Assembly (NCBI GenBank): GCA_000827205.1
Contig: KN832562.1
Coordinates: forward strand, 248,001-312,000
Reading direction: 5' to 3'
DNA from: Plicaturopsis crispa FD-325 SS-3
Lineage: Eukaryota > Basidiomycota > Agaricomycetes > Amylocorticiales > Amylocorticiaceae
DNA: 64,000 nucleotides
The notes beneath the pieces were generated by a model. The model did not search any database. It had not been told where the DNA came from and saw only the letters and a list, made by a program, of their open reading frames with translations. This document shows, one piece after another, positions 56,805-64,000 of this stretch; position 1 is the first letter of the stretch, and every line of letters begins with the position of its first letter. The position numbers and the translations under genes are program-made.

Positions 56805-58353
56805 TTCGGTTTCTGTTTAATGGGAAGCGGCGGGGGCGAAAGCAACACTCACCTTTTCCGACGTAGCGTATTTATACCTCACGAATATACGGGGCGTCTG
56901 TTTTCCCCCGAGGGAATGGTAGAACCGAGTTGGGATAGCTGCCATCAATATCGGCGGCGTTTCGTGGTGATATGTGGGCCAATATACGGGCGTCAATACT
57001 AGAGGAGAGAAGTAGTCAGAACGCGGCTAATGCTGCATTGCCTCTTCATCCGTCGGATTGACAGTCTCGAGTTTGAAACGAGGTACTGGGTCGACGAGAC
57101 TCGTAACGGAATTTGGTGCAATCGCGTATATTTTCTGAGCCTATTTGCCTGGGCGCATATACAAGCAGCAGAATATCTATGACCGACATCACATATGTTC
57201 AAGGAGCACCTAATTCACGGGAGGGCTCATGCCGTCAGGCTCGTTGATAATGAGGGACAGATGAGCTACTCACATAAGATTTTTCAGACAAACAACCCGT
57301 CATTTGGGCTTGGGTGGAGGGTTGTTGCTCGGCTTGCCGGGTATATTTGGTCTTCCTTCATCCCGGGCGATGGCGTTACTGGAAAGGCCGAACCTTAGAA
57401 CGGTGAGAGGACGAGTTAGATAAAATGCGTACAGGTTGTCGACTGTCAACATTGTTCGGCACGGATAGGTTGCGCACCGCGGGCCGTGTAACTGGATACG
57501 GGTTTTCACGACCTTAAACTTGAAGTATACGCTGGATAAATCAGCGCTCAGCCTCTGACCGCAAAGCTGATGGAGGATCGGAACTCACCGCTGAGAATGC
57601 TAGATAGCCGCTCGATGCAGCCCCATCTAACGAGGAGCCTTGTGTTTATATATTTCTGAGCGCCGCACTGCCCAGGTTTAAAATGAGTGAAAGGGTGGGG
57701 CGGTGTCCGCAGTTCCATTATTGCAGACACAGCAACCGGATCCTAGAACCCGGTCCCTGCCCAGACTTGCAAGACGCCGAACCCTCGAAGTCGTTTCAGC
57801 TCTTGTTGCGGGCACCTCATAGACTTATCGCGTTGGGATCGACGCCTCCATGACCTTCGTTTGAGTTTCCGAGTCGTTGAACAAAGCTGAGCCGCCAGTA
57901 GGAACAATCGGAACTAGCAGAAGACCGTGCTACCCCGACGAGCCTCGTGTAGTAGGGCTGTTCGGTGCGTTGCTTGTGCATCTGGCCATAGATACAGGAG
58001 GAACAAATCGTAGCTAGACAATGCCGTCTATCGTTATTCCTTGCCATTATTGTGAATTGAGTGCGTTGGAAACCACTGAGTTTTGAAGTTCAGTGTCATT
58101 TAGCCGAGCGTTCAACTAGACGCCGTAGCCAAATAGAGGCAAACAACGCATATTGAGCAGCCTCAAGACGTCCGCGTCAAGGCGTAGTAGCAAGGAAGTA
58201 AATAACAACTTTCAAGGTATGATTGTTATCGATAAATATCCGCATAAAAAGCCGTACAAGGATGACTGGAAAATCCGCGAGACAGGTGTTCCCGGTTTAT
58301 ATCGGGCACGCCGCAGTGCGCACAAGCTACTACTGCGACTTGACCGTTGCTGC
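56805..58353. other. Intergenic, about 1.5 kb, with a transposon-end fragment
   Basis: Between the ferritin-like gene and the aldehyde dehydrogenase 3' end. Holds the hAT-like end fragment at 57462-57525. No gene recognised. Confidence 0.55.
57462..57525 (+). mobile_element. End fragment of the same hAT-like element family
   Basis: From CGGATAGGTTGCGC onward it repeats the right terminus of the 45-46 kb element (reverse-complemented) without a mismatch through CACCGCGGGCCGTGTAACTG, then loses similarity in steps (GATACGG, TTTTCACGACCT). The matching second end was not found nearby, so it is a partial copy. Confidence 0.75.
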
Positions 58354-60812
58354 TTAGTGCTCAAGAGTCTTGCGTTTCATCAGCACAGCGGCCACTGCGA
58401 GGGCAAACGCAAAGATAAGACGTCGTGCCCACCATCGTCCATTGCTCTGTGCCGACGCCGGAGGGGGACCTTTCGGGCGCGCGGGAAGCGAAGGCGTGAG
58501 CTGTGACAGTGCGCGGTCTTTCTTTTCCTGTTATTATCGAGTGAAGAGTTAGTGTCAGGACTGAGCATAGGACGAAGCCACTCACACTGTACGGCGGGAA
58601 ACGAGAGCCGAGGATCAAGTCGAGCCTGCAGAATGTATGTGGTCAAAGATCAGTGTGCGGTTTCGGGTGGGGTGGACGAACCAGCCCGGGGAGTCCATGG
58701 ACGCGCGCAGATGCGTGAATATGTCAAAGGTGAATTTTCCTGTGTGGTACCCCGCTGAGTGTGCGTCGTCGTCAGTCAGTGAGAGAGGAGAAATAGTGCG
58801 CATGAAACTCACATCCACTAGGACCGATGCCCCCAAATGGAAGTCCCTCCGCTGCAGATGTGTGTCAGACGAGCGTCAAAAAGAATGCAAATGGGAGATA
58901 GCTCACCACCGGGATGGATGTTACATTCATTTGCGATAGTCGCTCCGCTCTGAGTATTATCGAATACTGTGTTCACATACCCCGTTAATCACGCACGAAT
59001 TGAAGGCTGTTTCATGTACGACGGACCTTTGGCTTTGAAGGCTGCCGACTGCGAAAATACATATACGACGAGCGGGTGGTCACTGAGTAACACAGGTTCT
59101 TGCTGTCAGTCAATCGCGCTTTGCTGACAATTGATCAACACTCACTGTTTGTTGATGAACGCAATAGCTTCGTCGACATCCTTCACTGGCACAATGGGGA
59201 GCACGGGACCAAAAATTTCCCTTGAAAGAGGGAGAGTAAACTTCTTGGAACATGAAAAATGGAGCGAAATGGAACACACTCGCTCATGAGGGAGTCGTCC
59301 GGCTTTACGTCGCTGACGACGGTCGGTGCGATAAATTTGGTCGCCTCGTCCGCATCCCCTCCAAGCACGATCGTCCCGCTTGTATTCTGAACGAGCCTGT
59401 GCACACGCGAAAAGTGCTGTGGCGTCACCATGCGCGAGAAATCGCTTGACGCGGCGGCACCCTTGGGGTAGAACTCATTGTATCTGCACACCAGTGAGTT
59501 GAGGGAAATAATATGATGTAGACACTGCGCACGTTTTCTTGAGAGCATCCACAAGTTTCCCTTGGAAATGGGCTGGGACTAGCACGTAGTCGGGAGCAAC
59601 ACATGTTTGTCCCGCGTTTGTGAATTTCTATGTGGCTTAGGATAAGCCCGCCTGTAAGCAAATCGGGACAGTAAGCACGTACACCCCATAATAAGCGGCG
59701 TGCGCAAAGGTTAAGGTCGCAAGCGGGATCTATGACGACAGGGCTTTTTCCACCAAGCTGAGATACTGTTAAATTTCTATCTCACCGTAATAAGGGGTGG
59801 AGGGCGTACCTCGAGAGTCACAGGTGTCAAATGCTTCGCTGCTGCAGCCGCAACGATCCTGCCCACATGACTTCCGCCTGCAAAATTCGTCAGTTTGTAT
59901 GTAAATACCTCGCTTGGACTGCTATGTACCGGTGTACAAGACTGGGGTACAAATGAATTAGTTGGAGCACATTTTGATTTGATGAAAGAAAAAGACTAAC
60001 TATGGTCCCACTGCAAATCGAGAATCTGCGAAATGAGCTTAGGGTGCGTTCAAATATGGTGTTGATAATGGCAATTGCTCACCTTTGTGCTCTCCGCGAT
60101 TCCTCCGTTGACGACACGAACAAGATCCTCGTCCAAATATTTCGGGACAAGTTCTGCTATTAACGCACTTGTCGCTGGCGAGTTCTCCGACGGTTTCAGA
60201 CACACCGGAGTGCCCGCAGCCAATGCACCCGCCTGATGACCATTACATCAGAGACCCTTTTCCATACGATACGCGTCGTCGCGTGGACTCATACGCACAA
60301 TAGGTCCGATACTTAGCCACAGGGGATAGTTGAACGGGGATATGATGAGCACGACGCCTTTGGGCTCCTTGCGGATGAGCGGGCGCATCGCAAAGAAATT
60401 GAAGGAGAAGGGCGGCTTCTCCGATTTGGCCCATTTCTCGACGTTTTCGTACGCGGTCTTCGCGTCCCCAATAGTCGGGCCTATCTCTAGCCTACGAGAT
60501 GGCTGTTAAGTGAAGGGGTCAACACATGTAGCAGCATTCATACGCACATGCCAGTCTCGAGCGGTGGGCGCCCAAGGTCCGATGCGAGTGCATCTTTGAA
60601 GCGTTGCTGGTTGTCTTTGACAAGGTACCCGAGCTGCAGGATCTGGTATTTCCTGTACGCGATGGACTTAAGCTTTCCAGAGTTGAACCCAGCGCGGAGA
60701 GCCTCGTGTATCTAGATTATTCGTCAGCCGGGGTATTTGCACGAACAATTTAGCAGAAACTGTATCGAACCTTGTCAATCTCGTCCAATGGCGTGTATGT
60801 TAAAGGTGACAT
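58354..60812 (-). CDS. Fatty aldehyde dehydrogenase, ALDH3 type, tail-anchored (Hfd1-like)
   Basis: Oxidises long-chain aldehydes to fatty acids at a membrane (ER, lipid droplet or mitochondrial outer membrane in relatives). The start at 60812 gives MSPLTYTPLDEIDK. About a dozen short exons follow. Visible: FNSGKLKSIAYRKYQILQL, EPKGVVLIISPFNYPLWLSI with the NAD fold, KPSENSPATSALIAELVPKY, LYTGGSHVGRIVAAAAAKHL, LELGGKSPVVID with the catalytic Glu, and KFTNAGQTCVAPDYVL with the catalytic Cys. The end contains EIFGPVLPIVPV, NECNIHPGGGLPFGGIGPSG and HTGKFTFDIFTHLRA. The last exon adds a Pro-rich linker and a hydrophobic tail (RRLIFAFALAVAAVLM) followed by basic residues, a classical tail anchor. 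Complete. Confidence 0.93.
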
Positions 60813-63800
60813 TGCGTGTTGGTTTCTGCGCGTGCGCACTGCGAATCTCTGCTGATTAGGCTTGGGCAGCGTGCGGAAAGAGACAGCAAATACATACGTA
60901 TATTCTATCTAGGTCGTACCCAATTGGACTATATGTCCCTACGTTGGCTTCGTACGCGTTTGACAGAGAAACAGTGGATGGAGGCAACTCGCATGCAGTT
61001 AAGTCGATCCCGGAAGCAAATGCAGGTCATTACATAACTTGAAGCCGATAACTTGCACTGTGCGCCACAAAATTCGAATGTCAGGCATCGACAAGTGGCA
61101 TTTATACCACTGTGGTTTGGCGAACGAGTACATACTGTACTGCAACAGCTCAGTGAGCTGCAAGACGCTGGCGCTGAACCTGGCACGTCGGCACCAAAGG
61201 ATGGTTAGCAGGCTTTTTACCCCGCATTCGGGGCATTCGGGCGCAATAACCTCGCCGCGGTCTGTCATTCGCTGTCATTCGCAACCAATTCGCAACACCC
61301 GTTTTCTCTCTTTACTCAGAACTCCCATCGTCCAGCGTCTGCTTGGCCGCACGACTCGTTCCACACAAGACAGTCCCTGTCTTTCTTCGCGAGTAGGCTA
61401 TATGTCCTTTACTGTGACTGAAACACCCCAAGACATCCTCATGCGGGAAGGAGGGAAAAGGATCGCAAAACTTTTTTTCGAGTTTATGGGTGGATATTCC
61501 TATCGGCACCAGGTTCGTCGTTTTCGACGAGCAGAAGTCGAGCATCTTCTGTCACCCTTTAGACCACGACAAACATGACTCCGCTCCCTAGGACGGAGGA
61601 GGTACGCGTAATCTGATGTTCGCTGGGCACCCTGCGGACCAGCGATGGTCCGTATTGCTTTGAGCAACATCGGATGAGGTGCCTCAATTGAACATAGGCA
61701 ACCCTCAAGGCCGTCGTTATCTTGTCTTGGCCTTTGCCAGGCCGGATTGGACGACGTTAGGGATGCGGATGGCGCATACGAACAGAAGACGATGGACGCA
61801 TCGTCGGACGGGGGTCTTCCGCATCCTGTCTCCTTTCCGTGCCCACACTTCGTCACATTGGTGCGGGGTGTGTGACGAGATACGACACGCTTTGTTCGAC
61901 AGTGCTGGCCAGCAGGTCCGTCGTGCGTAATCCGCGTCGCTTGTAAGACCTTCGGCGCGGATGCACGGCGTGTACCTTGCGGAGCTGCTTTCGCAACCCC
62001 CATGAATCGGGATCGGACCTGCGATAGCGCCGCTCTGCTTGTCGACCGTCCTCAGACCGAGCAGGATGTAGAATCCTCTCGGTAGTGTTGTACGCCGCCA
62101 TTCTTCCGCCAAGGTTGATGGTGGTCCAGCTCGGACACACGGCACAAGAATGGTCCGTTAAAATGCTCTTAGCGCAAGTTCGCGCGCAGCCGTCGTTCCA
62201 TGTTTATTGTGGTCGCGGTGTACGAGGGAATCTGCACTTGGACTCCTAGGAAGTTCGCGATTCTGAACCATGTGTGGCGTGTGTCCTTCGGACGTATGTC
62301 TCAATGCTGTTCTGAGTCTACACCCAATTTTTCGAAACCTCTGCTCCTCTTCGTGAGGTAGCCCTTGTATCTAGTTTGCTCGGGGGTTGGTTATAGGTGA
62401 GCTCTCATATCCGTTTGCGACTGTCACTAATGTCGTCGTTCGCTGTCTATGACAGGGTGCTTGTTCCTATTCGGGTCTTTCACGCGGACGGCGCTGCGCA
62501 TCGATTTCATTCGCACCATGTACTTTATTCTCGGCCCAATCAACGTCATATTTCTTTCTTCTTTTGGTAAACTTTCGCCCCAACTGAGTTGGAAACATTT
62601 TATCCTCGAGGCCTGTTCGCCGCCTTTTGGCCGCCCACATATATAGATTGAGGTGCGACTCAGTGCTCTTTCTTCTCAACCCCCGTTGACTCTAGGGCCA
62701 CGACACTCGCTCCGCACAGGGTCCGCCCTTTTTTGCGAGTGGTGAAAAGATGCAGTGCGGCCTACATCTCGTTATCCGCCCGAAGACTTCACTTTAGCAA
62801 CGAGGGACATGGATGCGATGGAAAGACCCATCACTATGTCTCGCCTCGGCATCGCCTGGCCTTTTGTCCACTCCATCGGCATCGTGCAGAGGCCTATGGC
62901 CAAGAACTCTGTTGCTCGTGTAGTACACTTGCCTCCCGAGGACGCCATCCGAACCGTTCCGGCTGCCCTTCCACTGGGAATCATGTCGTGCAGCCTTTGC
63001 ATATTTCCTGCGCAGGATGTGTGAACGCAGCATCGCATGGTCCCCTATGCAAGTCAGTCTGAACCGAGGCCCGAATGCTCAGCTGGTTTCCACTGGCCGA
63101 TTGATGGCTTCGTCGCGCGGGAGCAACAAGTCAGGCGACGTCGTCGTAGCGCTTCGTTGGTCCCTACGAACCTCGGGTTCGTCTTCGAGGTTTGACCGAC
63201 CAGTGCAGTTGAGTCTTTGGGTGACATGTAGCCCGTGGACATCATCGGCGAAACGTCCCGGGGGAGATGTACGAGGAGGGGCGTTAGTGCGATTCAAGAG
63301 ACAAACGTTACATATCTCGTGGCCGGACCGACCCTAGTCGGGCCTATCCTACAAGGGTAGCAATTTTTCCCGCGTCGGCGTTGCCTTTACACCTGCAATT
63401 GATACACGATGTGAGAGGTCATTATCTCAATGTACGAGCTATCGTGTCTTATAAGCCGGTCGATTCTCCCTAGCCCGACACGAGAGCAAGCAACCGCGCC
63501 ACAATCCTCGCTCCGTACAGGGCTTATGCTTATGCTTATTCTCGCGAGTCGAGAGTCAGACCTAGCTGTCGACTTGTGCTCTGCACGTCCCAAGACTTGT
63601 TTTTTTGCAACGAGGAACGAGCACAATAGGCAGCCGTCGAGTGCGTGTGTCTCCGTCGACGGCCTGACTATTGCGGTTCGACCAGATGTCAAATAATGTT
63701 TCGTTCCCCTCTCCCTCTTCGCGAGGTGACCTACTCATATCGGTGCGGCCTTGCTCCTGTGGCCCATTACGTTTTGTCAAGCTCAACATTCAGATAAGTC

Positions 63801-64000
63801 TATCTTGGGTTCAATATCTCACACTAACAGTCTGTTGGTCGTGCATAGATTCTGAGGTTAGGCGCCTCTCTCGTTGTACCATTCCGGAGGCCCGAGCCCG
63901 ACAACGCGATGATTCAGTCACCGGGAGGCCGGGGTTGGTCAGAAGGCTGCGAAGGTGGACGACGACGATACTAGCGCCTGTAGACTAGGGCAAATATTCA
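60813..64000. other. Gene-poor right end with degenerate repeated blocks
   Basis: About 3.2 kb with no recognisable gene, although some frames stay open for 100-180 codons (for example 61039-61578). A block of the form ACTCGyTCCrCACA, then 15-25 bases, then a TTCGCGAGTnG-like string occurs near 61354-61395, 62705-62743 and 63506-63552, and a GCAACGAGGrAC string follows two of them at similar distance (near 62797 and 63608). A related TCTTCGyGAGGT string occurs near 62349 and 63717. This suggests old, diverged duplications. Confidence 0.5.

Noticed and set aside
61039-61578. 179-codon plus-strand open frame
   Set aside because: Irregular composition, no domain, and it spans one of the degenerate repeat blocks.
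1-64000. Biosynthetic gene cluster, CRISPR array, retroelement or integrated virus
   Set aside because: No matching genes, arrays or terminal repeats were seen; the gene content is ordinary fungal housekeeping plus lineage-specific genes.

Overview
The window reads as nuclear DNA of a filamentous basidiomycete, most likely an Agaricomycete. Genes are compact, lie on both strands and are cut by many introns, mostly 50-60 nt with GT...AG borders. Several proteins have a basidiomycete character (single-exon F-box protein, fungal perilipin, Rds1-type ferritin-like protein, Gyp8-type RabGAP, Hfd1-type aldehyde dehydrogenase). No bacterial, viral or retroelement coding sequence was recognised. Species cannot be named from the sequence alone.

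Layout. 0-8 kb: 5' part of a PDR-type ABC transporter (-), a Gyp8/TBC1D20-like RabGAP (-) in a tight divergent pair with RNA polymerase subunit RPB10 (+), a 5-TM protein resembling a lone ABCC TMD0 (+), and a single-TM protein with a proline-rich tail (+). 8-13 kb: amidase (+) and F-box protein (-). 13-20 kb: Polo-like kinase (-) and two unrecognised lineage-specific genes (+). 20-31 kb: cystathionine gamma-synthase (-), then two F-box/propeller-like paralogues in opposite orientation (22.9-24.7 kb - and 28.9-30.6 kb +) around a gene-poor stretch and a perilipin gene (+). 31-37 kb: farnesyl/geranylgeranyltransferase alpha subunit (-), the mRNA export factor Yra1/ALY (-) with a 689-nt intron, Pol III subunit Rpc31 (+) and a small secreted protein (+). 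37-45 kb: a Vps39/TGFBRAP1-like tethering subunit without its N-terminal CNH domain (+) and trehalose-6-phosphate phosphatase Tps2 (+) with a 572-nt intron. 45-46 kb: a 922-bp non-autonomous hAT-like DNA element with an 8-bp target duplication. 46-55 kb: Gbp2/Hrb1-like SR-type RNA-binding protein (-), MFSD5-like transporter (-), protein-L-isoaspartate methyltransferase (-), auxin-efflux-carrier-type transporter (+). 55-61 kb: secreted ferritin-like protein (-) and tail-anchored fatty aldehyde dehydrogenase (-). 61-64 kb: no gene recognised, degenerate repeats.

The set is mostly housekeeping: mRNA export (Yra1, Gbp2), transcription (Rpb10, Rpc31), membrane traffic (RabGAP, Vps39-like, prenyltransferase alpha subunit that feeds Rab/Ras lipidation), cell cycle (Polo), trehalose and sulfur metabolism, lipid droplets and fatty aldehydes. 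I see no secondary-metabolite cluster. The most unusual items are the hAT-like element carrying two oppositely facing tRNA-like (A-box/B-box) modules, the CNH-less Vps39-like gene with what looks like a leftover splice acceptor inside its first codons, the stand-alone TMD0-like protein, two GC-AG introns at functionally critical points, and the inverted F-box paralogue pair.
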